Shown one piece after another: positions 34,970 through 46,062 of a DNA stretch of 64,000 nucleotides; the stretch's first letter is position 1; each line of letters starts with the position of its first letter. The position numbers were made by a program, and so were the translations under genes. The notes beneath the pieces were generated by a model. That model saw only the letters and a list, made by a program, of their open reading frames with translations, did no database searches and was not told the DNA's origin. This DNA comes from Thereva unica (lineage: Eukaryota; Arthropoda; Insecta; Diptera; Therevidae), in the NCBI GenBank assembly GCA_949987705.1, contig OX465281.1, positions 238,039,143 to 238,103,142 of the forward strand. The letters run 5' to 3'.

Positions 34970-35150
34970 GACGACCCAGCGGGAAATAAAGTTCTCCAAT
35001 AGCGATTTTTGAGCAATACTTAAAAGCTTGCATCGCTCCCGTTCCTATAATACTCCATATACTTTAGCACTGTATGTCATTGAAAGGAAGCATACTTTTT
35101 ATGCTCCTTCAAAAGCATCCAAGGAGCATGCTAAAAGCGCTGTTTAAAAA
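34970..35150 (-). repeat. Dispersed repeat, inverted partner of 38370-38515
   Basis: Read on the minus strand it shares GTATGCT.CC, CAATGACA, a GGAG.G.TGCA block and GTATTGCTCAAAAATCGCTA then TTGGAGAACTTTATTTCCCG with the plus-strand stretch at 38370-38515. Origin unknown. Confidence 0.55.
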
Positions 35151-35749
35151 AGACCTATTCATGGACGCCTGTGGATATGAAATTCGGTATCGAAAAGATT
35201 TTATTTTGTTCATCTTTTGCAATTGCCTTTTATTTACCTAGTGCGACGTGGATTTACCAAAACAGTCCCCCAACTAAATTCTAACCCCGTCCAAAGTATC
35301 GAACGATATCCGGTCCATTGTCATGGTAATGTCACCCTTTAAGGCACGAACAGATTGGCGCTAATCGTCAAGATAATGGCCCGTTTTCTTGGTTCTATAA
35401 AATTTATAAAAACCCCAGTAATGCTCCCGGGAGCATATTTAACACCGCTGAAAATAAGCACCCCTGAGCAGCGCTCCCAATTTTGCTTGAGGGGGGGGGG
35501 GGGTAGAGGTGATAACCCAAGCGATAAGAAGCAGCTTTACGGCAGAAACGGGTGCACTTTCTGACGCACCTTTTTTTAACGAGGGAGTGGTGAGGAATCT
35601 GCCATCGGTGTACGAAGGAATATGTGCGACCGCTTGTCTAAGCTTCCACACCTCTTGAATGTCTTTCTCATCTACGTCTATTCAAGACAGGCTCTCTGTA
35701 TTCTTATTCACTCGTGGGAACAGGCTCTGTACGATGTTTTGCAGCATCG

Positions 35750-36011
35750 CAGGCCAGGGGCCGGTTCGTGTATGTCGAAAACGAAAATTTTTTTTCGTCT
35801 CGGGTTCGCGTAAGTCGAAAAAATTGAAAATTTTCGTCTGAAGCCGACGAAAGGCACTCGAAAGCTCTTGGGTTATCGAGTTTTTGCATTAGGACACGAA
35901 CAATTTTCTTTCGACCTACGCGAACGCTAAAATTTTTGCCAACAAAATTTTTCGACTTCCAATTTTTTTCGACCGACTATCGTCGTTCGCTATACACGAA
36001 CCCGGCCCTGG
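35750..36011. mobile_element. TIR element, GGCCGGTTCGTGTAT family
   Basis: The ends are CCAGGGGCCGGTTCGTGTAT and its near complement (ATACACGAACCCGGCCCTGG). The interior is rich in TTTTCG / CGAAAA motifs and short inverted copies of ACGCGAAC-type sequence. It is about 260 bp long and non-coding. A truncated relative lies at 13964-14012. No clear target duplication. Confidence 0.65.
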
Positions 36012-36089
36012 TAATCGTTGGGCGGCTTACTCTTAATCGAATACATCACTACCTTGTACGCACCACATGGATTACTATGCGCTTCATTA

Positions 36090-36680
36090 CACAGGCTCTT
36101 AAATGCTCCGCTTAACTCTTCGGAATGGCATTCTACGCCCTCTTCTTGCCACCTGATATTCCATAAAATTTTCCATTAAGACCTTGTCGCGATCCGCTCG
36201 TTGCCGCTTCACTAGCAACACCTTCTTTTCCTTAGACGACTGATTTGTACGTTCCCCAATTTCGTCGTTCCACCAGAAGCGTAAGCCGTTGTCGTTAATT
36301 ACTCCGTGTCCGAATTTGCCCATCGTTCCTTCCCAGCCGGTTCGATCTCTTCCTAAATGGGCATTGAAGTCCCCCGCGAGAATTATTAATTCGGTTCGAG
36401 GTATTTAATCCTGCGTCTGTTGAAGTGGATTGTAAAATTCATCTTTGTTGGCGGCCGGGCTGGTCTCGGTTGGTGCATAAACGGGTACGATATGGGTCCA
36501 CCGATTGTTATAACCGCCAAACGCTGGTTGGAATGCTATAACGCTGCTGGCAGCCCATCGATCGGCCATAAACCCGACGCCGGCTTTTCGTCTCTCACCA
36601 CCGGAGAAGTAAAGCGTCATCGTTTCGTCGATTTTTGGCGGAACGATCGTCAATATCCCGGATCCGGTAAGTCGTAGTTC
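36090..36680 (-). pseudogene. RTE-like LINE endonuclease fragment, internally deleted
   Basis: Read right to left, 36653-36405 encodes TIVPPKIDETMTLYFSGGER, GVGFMADRWAASSVIAFQPA and VYAPTETSP, clearly a diverged member of the intact RTE family at 18992. At 36323 the reading MGKFGHGVINDNGLR matches the family, then switches abruptly to FWWNDEIGERTNQSSKEKK. The latter resembles the linker of other RTE-like proteins, beyond the endonuclease. The intervening endonuclease C-terminus with SDH is lost. Not functional. Confidence 0.8.
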
Positions 36681-36689
36681 CGATAGCGC

Positions 36690-37930
36690 AGCAACTGATA
36701 TTTATCCTTACTTAAGTAATTTGGTTGCTGTTAAAAACAAGCGACTACAAGGAAAACTGTTTCCCCTTTCAAGGGAGCAGAGTCTGTTTCCAATAGTAAA
36801 GTGACTCTTTCTTGGTTAAGAATCATCTTTGTTGAATGTCCTACAGGACTAGAAGGTACAAGTTAGTAAATTTATTATTCTTATACAGTAAATTGTTTTC
36901 GTTCTTCTGAGACAGCTACCATAAGCTAACGACGTAGTTATTTGAACATGTGCTTCATTTTCTTTTGGTTCATTCGTGCATCATATTACTGCCCCACTTT
37001 TCATGCAAACGCCAGTTAAGGGATTCGTGTAAATTTCTCTACTTATAACAATTTTAAACAAAGATTGCAGACAAAACTTGAAAATTGATTGTCTAACCTA
37101 CCGTAAAAATCAATCCTTCACAATAGCAACTGTTACTGCCTCCACAACACTGTACTAAACCCGCCCAATTCATAAACATGTAGAGGAACAAAACATTCAA
37201 AAATTCGCATAAAATATGGGCATATTTTTTATAACTTTGTGCCCTAGCGAAAATTCACATTTTAATATTGTATATAAATCTCCATTATTCGTAAGAGCAC
37301 AAAGAAAGTTGGAAACAGCAACTCTGCACCAGACACTTACATATGATGATAATATTCCAGCATGCTGAACAGGAGCCAATTCTAAATCCTGAAACGACAA
37401 GGAATTTCCCCAAGATATCCTGAAAGTGGTAGAACAAGTGCCCGTAAAAATTCAAATAAATTCAGGGGGAATTTCCTTAACTCCTTACTGGGAATCGGAG
37501 ACGGAGTTAAAGGAAACGAAAAGATTCCGCCTTTTATTATTTCGAATGGATTATTATGCAAATAGTAATGAAAATTTATTTCCTTTTTGGTACGCGAGGG
37601 TAACTATTGATGTGGGTGTGCTGCGCATGTGGGCGGAAGAATTCAGAATCAATTATGTTAGAAAGATTGGGTAGTTAATGTTTACCCTGCACTAAAACTA
37701 CATGGATCTGTTTTATTAGAGCATTTAAGGAAGCTGGAATGGATTCTATTATCTTCAAGGCTGGTGTCGTATTTGTGGCCTTTCGCCGAGCAGTTATTTT
37801 TTAAATTCATTGCAGATTGGCAATAAAACCATTGTTTAGGACAATCTGCTAATAAAACCAAAGTTTGGATCGTTTGGACAGGAATATTTTAATTCCAAGG
37901 CTGTAGCGACATTCATTTGATGTATCTTAT
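36690..37930. other. No gene seen
   Basis: No recognisable gene or repeat; one 82-codon frame (37426-37674) has no family motifs. Confidence 0.45.
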
Positions 37931-37935
37931 AAGTA

Positions 37936-38000
37936 CAGTAAAACACCGATTATTCGAATCAATATTCGGGGCCATAGTAAAAATTTTAGATTCAAGAACT
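37936..38000 (+). mobile_element. Possible pogo/Tigger-like end
   Basis: CAGTAAAACACCGATTATTC follows a TA dinucleotide, resembling pogo/Tigger terminal repeats (CAGT..AACCTCGATTATCCGAA). The opposite end is not found, so this would be a truncated copy. Confidence 0.35.
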
Positions 38001-38159
38001 AAGATATGATTTTATTTTTATATACATTTTTCAGTAGATAGCATCGAGAAGAGTCCCAGTGGCGCTATTCAGGGGAGTTTATTTTGAGCGTTGCAAATTA
38101 TGCTCCCAAAGGAACGAGCAAACTGATAATTATCTTAATGACCATAAATCGTGCCACTA

Positions 38160-38258
38160 GCATAATCAGCAGACCGGTTCTCGTTCGATTACAGAAGTTA
38201 AGCAGCATTGTACTGTGGTTAGTACTTAGCATGGGGACCACTTGAAAAACTGACACTC
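38160..38258 (+). pseudogene. 5S rRNA-derived sequence
   Basis: GGTTCTCGTTCGATTAC, AAGTTAAGCAGC, GGTTAGTACTTAG and ATGGGGACC.CTTG occur in the order and spacing of the 3' two-thirds of 5S rRNA, which includes its internal promoter region. The 5' third is diverged and several bases are altered (for example extra bases around 38206). It is either a 5S pseudogene or the head of a 5S-derived SINE; no SINE tail is recognised downstream. Confidence 0.75.
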
Positions 38259-38369
38259 GCGCTTGGAAAAAGACGAAAAAGCAGTTGCAAAAGGTGAACA
38301 AATAGAAGCTTATTCACATATCCACGGGAGTCCATGAATGTTATTTATTAAAAAGCTTTTAGGTCCTAG

Positions 38370-38515
38370 AACGCTTTCAAAGAACATAAATCGGTATGCT
38401 CCCCTGCAATGACACGAAATGTTTAAAAGTATAAGGAACTGGTATGCGAACAGGAGAGCTGCAGGCTATTTAAGGAGTGCTCAAACATGGCTATTGGAGC
38501 ACTTCATTTCCCGCT
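38370..38515 (+). repeat. Dispersed repeat, partner of 34970-35150
   Basis: It shares GTATGCTCC, CAATGACA and GAGTGCTCAAACATGGCTAT then TGGAGCACTTCATTTCCCGC with the minus strand of 34970-35150. Function and origin unknown. Confidence 0.55.
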
Positions 38516-39204
38516 GAGGTGGAAAAAAGGCGAAAATGCAGATCCCATCACAGTAAAACCTTGAACGCTCTTATGAAACTCTTTGCTACCCACAGCCCTA
38601 CTCTGCAAATGGAAACCGATGAACAGCAACCTTACTCTCCTACTACTTTCTCATGTTCCGTGCTTACTTATTACAGCCTTTATCGGTCAGTTTCGGGACT
38701 CACTTCATTTCAGGAGGCATAATATTCCATCAAGAATGACTCCCGTTGATTCTTCTGGTTATTTCATCAGGTCAGCTGGGCTCAATTAAACTCCTCAACC
38801 ATATTGGCGTGAAGCCCCGATATAAACCCTTTGGTTTTGGCCTCAAATGAGTATTTTGTCAATAATAATAATAGAAATTGACAAGTACCATTCTGGCAGA
38901 GATAACAAAATCGTTGCAGACTAATAAATCTACATCAAACTGTCCGAAGTTGCGAAGTTGTATTTCTCCTTCAAACAGGTTACTCCGTCGATGATGACCC
39001 TTGACTTTTCGTAGGGAACTCCAATCGTGTGAGTATCTTAATTTTCGCGTTCTGCCCAAACCAACATAGCTTCCTCTGTCTAATCTCTAATAAAACTGAA
39101 AACCTCCCCCTTTCTATTTCAGGGGACGGCCCGAAACTAATGCTAGGCCTATCTCTTAACATCTCGAGCAAAAATTAATAAATGGCCATGCAACGGCCGA
39201 ACAT

Positions 39205-39440
39205 AGGCCGCTTGGATTTTTAAGAGGCATATGATGGCCGTAATGTAATTAACTATTTTTAATGGGAACACATGCGGCCTCACGACGGCCAAACTTGAGC
39301 AAAGGATTTAAATAGCCATGTACTGATCTGTACAAACGTGCATACGATGGGAAATTTGAGCAAAAAAAGAATCTGCACCAAAAGTATATTTGAATGTGTT
39401 TTATGGGAACTTATGAATGTACAATGGTCCTATCGATTTA
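39205..39440. mobile_element. Foldback MITE, GGCCGCTTGG family, copy 2
   Basis: It shares the outer half with 11597-11755 (GGCCGCTTGGATTTTTAAG, CATATGATGGCCG, TTTTTAATGGGAACACAT, CGGCCAAACTTGAGCAAAGG). Its inner part (GAAATTTGAGCAAAAAAAGA, then GTTTTATGGGAACTTATGAA) matches 45725-45830 in inverted orientation. Non-coding. Confidence 0.65.
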
Positions 39441-39459
39441 TCCTACTTAATCGATGCAC

Positions 39460-40330
39460 AAGAGAAACGAGCTCGCCAGAAGCCAGTAAAATTCATACCA
39501 CTGGATACATTCATGGATGGCAGCGCTGGTGGGTAGTCAGGAAAACCTTCCCCACCTTCCAAACTGCTATTTGGTGTTACCTGAAAAGGGAAGGAGGTAG
39601 GCCACTTTATTGTGAATCGGAAGATCGGCCGACAGCGTGCAGAACAGCATGTGGAGCTCCGCAAGGATCTGTCCTGAGCTCCCTCCTGTGGATCACAATG
39701 TATTAACATATGTTGAGGCTACGCCTCCTAAAAGGATGTGCTCGTATGACGATACCTCGATCTGATTGAATATCGCGTGAGCAATGTGATTTGTGAGAGT
39801 AAATGGGACGAATTTGTTCAAGGTTAGTGGACCCCCAGAGTTATCCCAACGATGGGCCACGAGGAGCTTGAGCAAGTGAATTACGTCCTGAAATAGTTCT
39901 TGAATGGATGTGGAGGCTGTAGAATGTACCTCCATCGTTTCGATTTACCGCTGCGCCCGGCATTCTCTGGTATCTAGGGTATCGCAGAGCACGTCTTTTT
40001 TTATTGTTTGAGATATTGGCGAATATAGGACGCTACTAACACCGAAAAACATTTTAGGGCACATGATGAGGAACGAGGATGGATGGAGGGGAGTGAAACG
40101 AAGTTGGAAGTAGCCGAAGCCGAAATGAAGAGAGGAAGACAAAGAACCGACAGGAGTATCAGCAGCTATATAAAGGCAGATCCACTGCCGCGAGACTGCG
40201 CTTAAAAAGTCAGTCACGCAAGAAGAGTGGAAGACCAGGAGATGTTTTAGTGGATTCAAGCCCCACATAAAAGGCGTGCAAGAGCGTGTCCACATAATCA
40301 GCATGCAGGAGCGTGTTGGTAGGCATGAGT
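39460..40330 (+). pseudogene. R1-like LINE RT and C-terminal remnant
   Basis: Near 39590-39710 the frame encodes YLKREGGRPLYCESEDRPTA, then CGAPQGSVLSSLLWITMY, the PQGS motif of an R1-type reverse transcriptase. Further on, damaged frames encode GCGGCRMYLHRF, IAEHVFFYCLRY (zinc-knuckle region of the C-terminus) and a terminal segment with KVSHARRVEDQE. The YADD catalytic block is not recognisable. Many stops and a deletion show an inactive, 5'-truncated copy. Confidence 0.6.
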
Positions 40331-40449
40331 AGCTTACGAAATTAACTGGGCGATGTACTTACAAATAGAGTCATTGTACAATGTGAAAAATAAAAAGATC
40401 ATGTCCCTCGGCTACTCTTAAATTTCGGGTGTGTATTTTACCCACCCGG

Positions 40450-42530
40450 GATTTTCCGGGTGCGTACTGCTACCCACCAAACCCACATTATTCACTGACT
40501 ATGCAAGCTATGCGTTATAAACTTGAAAGAATAAGAAATATACAAGCACCTTGTACCACTTGGGCAACACACAGAGCGCCGTAGTTAACGTCAGTACTAC
40601 TGAAACACAAATCCCAGTAAGTGGATTGAAAGAAGCGAATAAGCCCGACTCAGTTGACTTTCCCAAAATACCAGATAGCTTATCTGTAGTAGTTCTGTAT
40701 TGGTAGATAGTATTTTAATGTGTGTTGGTGTGCACAGGCAATATTCGGTAGGCGCTTTGTTCCTTTGACTTTCTGACCGACCGGATTTAATTATTCAAAA
40801 CAAGATGGTTTTTAGAAGATTGCAGCGTCCAACCACTATATACTAAAGCTCTCTTTCGTTCACCTTCCCTTTCGGTTGTTTTATTACCCAACCAAACAAG
40901 TCCTAACTGAACGATTAATAACATTTTCGAACGATACTAAATCGCGCTTTCAATGTTCATCCTGCCTACATCTCCAGATTAAGATAAACTAACAAACTTA
41001 CCTCAAGGCATTTATAATTCTGACGAAATAGAGCGTAATAGATTATTCCGTAATTTGATATGCACATCAAATTAATTAATTTGAGGTTTTCCGCCTAGAA
41101 TTTGAGCTGTTACTAATTAACGTTTCTAACACCACCGAAATCCTCTAAGATTAATTTCATGGTGAAACCGCGTAATATTCGAGAAATCTGCTGAGAGAGA
41201 TAGAGATAAGCCATCAACGGTGAGGTGAGTGCTACTAAATGGAAATTTAATCAAAAAACAAACATCAGCTGCGCAGTTAATCAAAATCAATCTCAGCCGT
41301 CTTGCGATTAATGTTGGCCCTTACATGCCTGAATTATCGGTAAACAAAGTCATCCCTAATAGCATTACCGTTTTCTTTATTGTGCTTTATATATCTATCG
41401 TTTTGTGAAATTACCTTCAATTACAATTTAGATAAATTTTGGTGATTTCATACTCACCTTAATACCCAACGCCCGCATCCCATAAATAGGTAATCGCCCA
41501 AATGTACGCATCCAAATTTCGGTATAGCACCTCCTGGTGTGGAAAATTAAGTCCTGGAAGGTCGGGGCCTCATTGTCCCTATTAATCACACTTTGGATAT
41601 AATAAAATGAGAAACAGAAAGGAATCTTCGGAATGAACTTGAATGACGTGGAAAAAATGAATTCTTCATTCCTGACAACATCTTCTACATTTATCAGAAT
41701 TACTGACACAAATCCAGGAAACGTTCCATTTTAAGGATTTCCCACAGGACATGAAAATGTTCTTATCGCAGCCATGAGAGACTCAGACAGCCAAAAAACG
41801 AAGCTAAAAAACCAACAAAAAAATAAAAATAAACAAGCGCCAGAGAGGGAGCAGGGAGTAAAGAAATTTTCCGCAAGGATCACGAAAAAGGGATATCGAA
41901 TATTTTTAAGGATACCGAGTAGCAGAGTAATAGTCACCTCGAACTTGAGAAATCTTACAAGATTTTATGGCAGAGACCTTTTTATAGGTTCCTAGATATT
42001 TTCTTAGTCGTTTTCGTCCTTAAAACCGATGAAGCTATGTGCAAGGCAAAATTTATTTCCATGCAATAAAGTCCCTGAAATACATGAGTGGAAAATGTTG
42101 TTCGTGTTGCCATATTTTTTTTTTTTTCGTTTTTGGTTTTGATTTATTTTACGCACTGCGTATTATTTGTTTGTTGTATGGTCGTTTTATAGTCAAAGAT
42201 TTTTATCAGAAGGAATTTGGCATTTTTCTTCTAAAACCGTAAAAATCCCTGCGATAGGAAAACCAATAAAGAAAATACAAAAGTGATTTATGATCAGGCT
42301 TGTGACATTGGCAAATCTGTGTTATAAACCGTCTTTATAAATTTTTCTTTTCTTACTTTTGTATTAGGGATTTTGCACCTTTGTATAGTGATTGTAGAAT
42401 TTTGTCAACATGATATTAACATGGGTAAAATTGGTGGTAAACCATTGAATGTCGCAAAAAGGTAGCCCTCAAATTTCATGGTTAATTAGCTTCTTGTAAG
42501 TCGAAACCATGTGATTTGGGAGTTCAAATT
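40450..42530. other. No gene seen
   Basis: AT-rich. Short open frames only, none with recognisable domains. Confidence 0.45.
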
Positions 42531-42600
42531 TGGTAAGAGGATTAACGCGATGCTTTGTGCTTCGTTCCGGAAGTGTGATACACTGTTTGAAGGTACGATA

Positions 42601-43535
42601 TGGGTGATTGTCATGAAATGGGGGTAGTGGCTGGCTGGCCGTTGTTCTCTAGCTACAACGCCTCAAACAAATTTTTTCTGGGGTGAAAATCTCCATCCAG
42701 TAATAAAACATTCTCTCCTTCATCGCCTCCCGCGGCAAGCACTCTTGAACAAAATGGCGGCCCTTCGACCACCGAAAATGTCGCCTCCGTAACCTGTCCA
42801 TTTTCCGCTTTTACGTCACGGCACTACGTTTACGGAAAAACAGTGCATTATTGCCGCGCGCCTAGGGTCTCAAACGACAGCAGCAGTGTTCCGAAACTGA
42901 TCACCGGTATGTATTACGCGGGCGGATACCTGCTTAGTTAGATGTCAGTGTTTACATTCTGACTGTTGTTTGTTGCAAATTTCAATAAAAACTATAAGAA
43001 TAGCGCACACGCAACGACAAATTGGTTGTCAAGTGGCACTAAGTAGTGAAAACGAATCGTCACAAGTTTCTTTATGAATGTTTATCCTCGCCGGACGTTT
43101 AGACTGTGAACAATTTATAAACAAGAGAGCAACCCTCAAGAAAATTATCGAAGAAAAAAAAACTGTCGCCTCCGTAATGTGTGTTTTCGTTGTGATATGT
43201 GTTGCAAATCTCTTTTAACTCGGTTCGGTATATTTGTTTGCATTTGTAGAGCAAGCAAATTTTCGGAAAAATTGTTTGCTCTCATTGATCATGAAAGCGA
43301 CGGATTTTTCGATGAAATGTCGCTACCGTAATTGTCGCCTCCGAAGCCATATAATTTCGGCTTTTCGATATAAACTTCTCACTGTCTATACCTCGTGTGT
43401 ATTTATGTGGAAATATACAGAAAGTACTTCAAAATAATGTTGAAAACACATGAGAAAATTTTTTTTCAGCACTTTTTTTTTGTTCACAAATTTTTGTTCA
43501 AATCTCAAAAACTCCCATTTCATGACAATCACCCA
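42601..43535. mobile_element. 935-bp TIR element, TA duplication
   Basis: The ends are a perfect inverted repeat TGGGTGATTGTCATGAAATG plus GG, flanked on both sides by TA (42599-42600 and 43536-43537). Excision in silico restores the LINE E frame. Inside, the motif TCGCCTCCGTAA or close variants recurs at about 42781, 43165 and 43333. No transposase is recognised. A TA duplication suggests the Tc1/mariner group, but the internal motif is unfamiliar. Confidence 0.8.
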
Positions 43536-43539
43536 TATA

Positions 43540-45600
43540 GACAAGCTAAAACTTGAAGAAAGAAGATATGGCTATCAGAATGCTATCGTACAAGACCTGA
43601 GAGAAGGAGTAGGAGAAGAACCCGACATCAATGGGAAAAACTGAAAAACAGTGTAAAAGAGGCAGCAGAAGAGACCCTAGGCTGGGACCCCAGACAGACT
43701 AGAATTGACTGGTTTGATCAGGATTGTAAAGCTGCAATAGAAGATCGAAATCAGAGCCACCGGGAGTACATTGCAAGGCCCAATAGAACAAGGATGGAAG
43801 TCTTAAAAAAAGAAGAACTGTAGACAAGTTGTGCAGAAGAGAGAGTATCTAAACAGGAGGATCCTACAGATACAGGAAAATTTCAACAAAGGGAGAATTA
43901 GGCAAGCCCACAAAGGAACACCAGATCAGCAATAAGTTTCAGCCAAGAACGGATATCTGCAGGAACATATATGGGAACCTATTAGTAGAGCCGGTAAGGA
44001 TAAAGGAGAGATTGGGACCTCCGTAGCCTAGGGAGTAAGGCGTTTGGCTACCATCCCAGAGGTCCCGGCCAGCCCCACGGTCCTTCGCCTTTTCCACTTT
44101 CCCACCTACATAACTTTCCTTCTTCCCTCTTTACATTCCTGACTCCACCTGTCATAGCTTTCCTTAGTCCCTCCCCGACTAGAGCTGCTGTTCGACATTG
44201 CACTCTATACGAAGAAAATAGATTGTCAACATTATAAAGGGCCTGACTCTAGTCAGTCTCTCTCATAAAAAAAAGAGAGACAATAATTTCAAAACTTGTT
44301 GAATCCATCCCCAAGAATAAATGAAGACCCACAAGCGGGGGCTAATGTTATCCCTCAAAATTATGTTGCAATAGATCCACCAACGCTGGATGAGGTACGG
44401 AAAGCTGTGAAAAGGCAAAAAAGCAACAAATCCCCAGTCATCGATGGAATCGCAGCTGAGCTACTAAAGGAAGGAGGACCGCAACCCTTAAGAAACTTAC
44501 ACGAACTCATTTGCATCATCTGGGAGGAAGTTATACCAAATGACTGGAAGAAATCGTTTATATGCCCAATCTACCCGAAAGAAGACAAATTAACCAGCCA
44601 AAACTACAGAGGCATCTCATTTTTCAGCACCAGCTACAAAAACTTCACAATCCTTGTGAAACAAAAACTAGAACCTACAGCGGAAGGCCTTATAGGAGAA
44701 TATCAAGCTGGATTTAGGACAAACAGGTCAACATCCGACCAGCTCTTGACTGTCGACCTTAAAACAAATTCTGGAGAAAACCTGTGAAAGGAATGTAGAT
44801 ATTTATATCAGATATTTGTCGACTTTCAACAGGCATGTGACTCAATGAACAGAGAGAGGCTGTACAGGATCTTATTGGAATTAGGTGTCCCCTCAAAGCT
44901 GGTACAACTAACCAAATGTGCAACGGAGAGCTCACTGACGAAAGTAAGGATCCCAAATGGAGTAACAGAAGAGTTCGAAGTACGACAAGGTATTAGACAA
45001 GGAGTGGATTGACCCGAATGCTTTTCAACCTGGCCCTAGAATGGGTGATAAGAAAAACGTCAGTGCAGAGAAATGCGTCCATAGCAACGCAGTCTGTACA
45101 ATTTGGATATGCGGATGACGTGAACATCGCGGGAAGGTCCTTCTTGGCAGCAAAAAAAAGTCTACGTCGAATTAGGAGATGCAGTAAAGGACATAAGGCT
45201 GAACATCAACGAAGAGAAAACAAAGGTGATGCAACAATCCAGAGCAGAAAGATTTAGAATGGGAAGGAATATAACTATCGACGAACACAATCTAGAAGTA
45301 GTCGATAAACAGTCTACCTTGGGGCCACTGGCTAATAGAGCCTTTTATGCCCAAAATCAAATCCTGCACTCAAGATTTGTGCACAGAAAAACGGAACTTT
45401 CACTCTACAAAACAGTAGTACGACCAGTACTGTGCTATGCCAGCGAAACTTGGACTATGACATGCTTAATAGGCTCAACGAGAGAGGATGAAATGTGGCG
45501 AAGAAGATACAGCAACGAGTTGTATGAAATTTTGATGACCTAGAACTCTCAACGCTTATAAAAACGGAGGACAATCGTATTCCATGACTGCTGAAATTTC
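43540..45600 (+). pseudogene. LINE E reverse transcriptase, frameshifted
   Basis: After the linker (SVKEAAEETLGWDPRQTRID, WFDQDCKAAIEDRNQ), the stretch 44296-44787 encodes PTLDEVRKAVKRQKSNKSPV, WKKSFICPIYPKEDKLTSQN, YRGISFFSTSYKNF and GEYQAGFRTNRSTSDQLL. Later frames give FVDFQQACDSM, GIRQG, FGYADDVNIAGRS (catalytic YADD) and LYKTVVRPVLCYASETWTMT. This is the normal order for an RTE-like reverse transcriptase plus C-terminus. At least four frame changes and stops make it inactive. Related to, but clearly different from, the intact family at 18992. Confidence 0.8.
44012..44274 (+). mobile_element. tRNA-derived SINE
   Basis: The head CCGTAGCCTAGGGAGTAAGG followed by CGTTTGGCTACC and AGAGGTCCCGGCC resembles a tRNA gene with A and B boxes. 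A pyrimidine-rich body follows, then a tail GTTCGACATTGCACTCTATA, TAAAGGGCCTGACTCTAG and an A8 run. The flanks share GAGAGA (44006-44011 and 44275-44280). Removal restores the LINE E frame. Tail segments recur at 48931-49050 and 55500-55600. SINEs of this type are transcribed by RNA polymerase III and moved by a partner LINE. Confidence 0.8.
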
Positions 45601-45673
45601 GAGAAGTTGATGAGTAGGTAAATCCATGAGGAGATGAATGGACTCGGTAACGGCTGACGCAGAAACAACAACA

Positions 45674-45909
45674 GCGGCCGCTTGCCTTTGTAAGGGGGAT
45701 ATGATGGCCATAGAATTATTAATCATTTTTAAGGAACGAAAATGATCAAGTTCCCATAAAGCACATTCAACAATACATTTGGTGCATATTGTTTTTTTAT
45801 TTCAAATTTGCCGTCCTATGCCTGTGTGTACAGCTCAGTATTCGGCCATTTAAATCTTTTGGTCAAGTTCGACCCTGTCGTGAACCCGTATTTGCTCCCA
45901 AGCGGCCGG
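45674..45909. mobile_element. Foldback MITE, GGCCGCTTGG family, copy 3
   Basis: Both ends carry CGGCCGCTTG in inverted orientation. The left half reads GGATATGATGGCCATAG. The right half, read backwards, gives the CGGCC..ACTTGACCAAAAGATT block seen near the left side of the other copies. This is the only copy with both outer ends recognisable. Non-coding. Confidence 0.7.
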
Positions 45910-46009
45910 TGTTTGCCCGTTGTAAGGCCATCTGTTATTTTTACTCGAGTTATTGTATAATTTGTGACCATAGGTAATCTACCTTAAAGAAATGTGTTTA
46001 AAAAGTTAA

Positions 46010-46062
46010 GAGCGCATAAAAATATCTCGCACGGGGCGCCACAATACCTAAAGCCGGCCCTG
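46010..46062 (-). mobile_element. hAT-like terminal fragment
   Basis: On the minus strand the end reads CAGGGCCGGCTTTAGGTATT then GTGGCGCCCCGTGCGAG, a form common at hAT ends. The partner end is not found, so this is a fragment. Confidence 0.45.

Larger units (their letters stand above)
42530..45660 (+). mobile_element. RTE-like LINE (LINE E), split twice
   Basis: The element is coded on the plus strand in decayed frames. Two later insertions break it: a 935-bp TIR element (42601-43535) and a SINE (44012-44274). Removing each one rejoins the LINE reading in frame: FEGT-IDKLKLEERRYGYQNAI across the first, and VRIKER-Q-stop-FQNLLNPSP across the second, which supports both boundaries. The 3' end encodes EWTR / SVTADAE-like residues and ends against a foldback MITE at 45674. 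Confidence 0.75.

Noticed and set aside
35622..35841. Plus-strand frames of about 60 codons
   Set aside because: They run into the TIR element at 35750 and have no recognisable motif.
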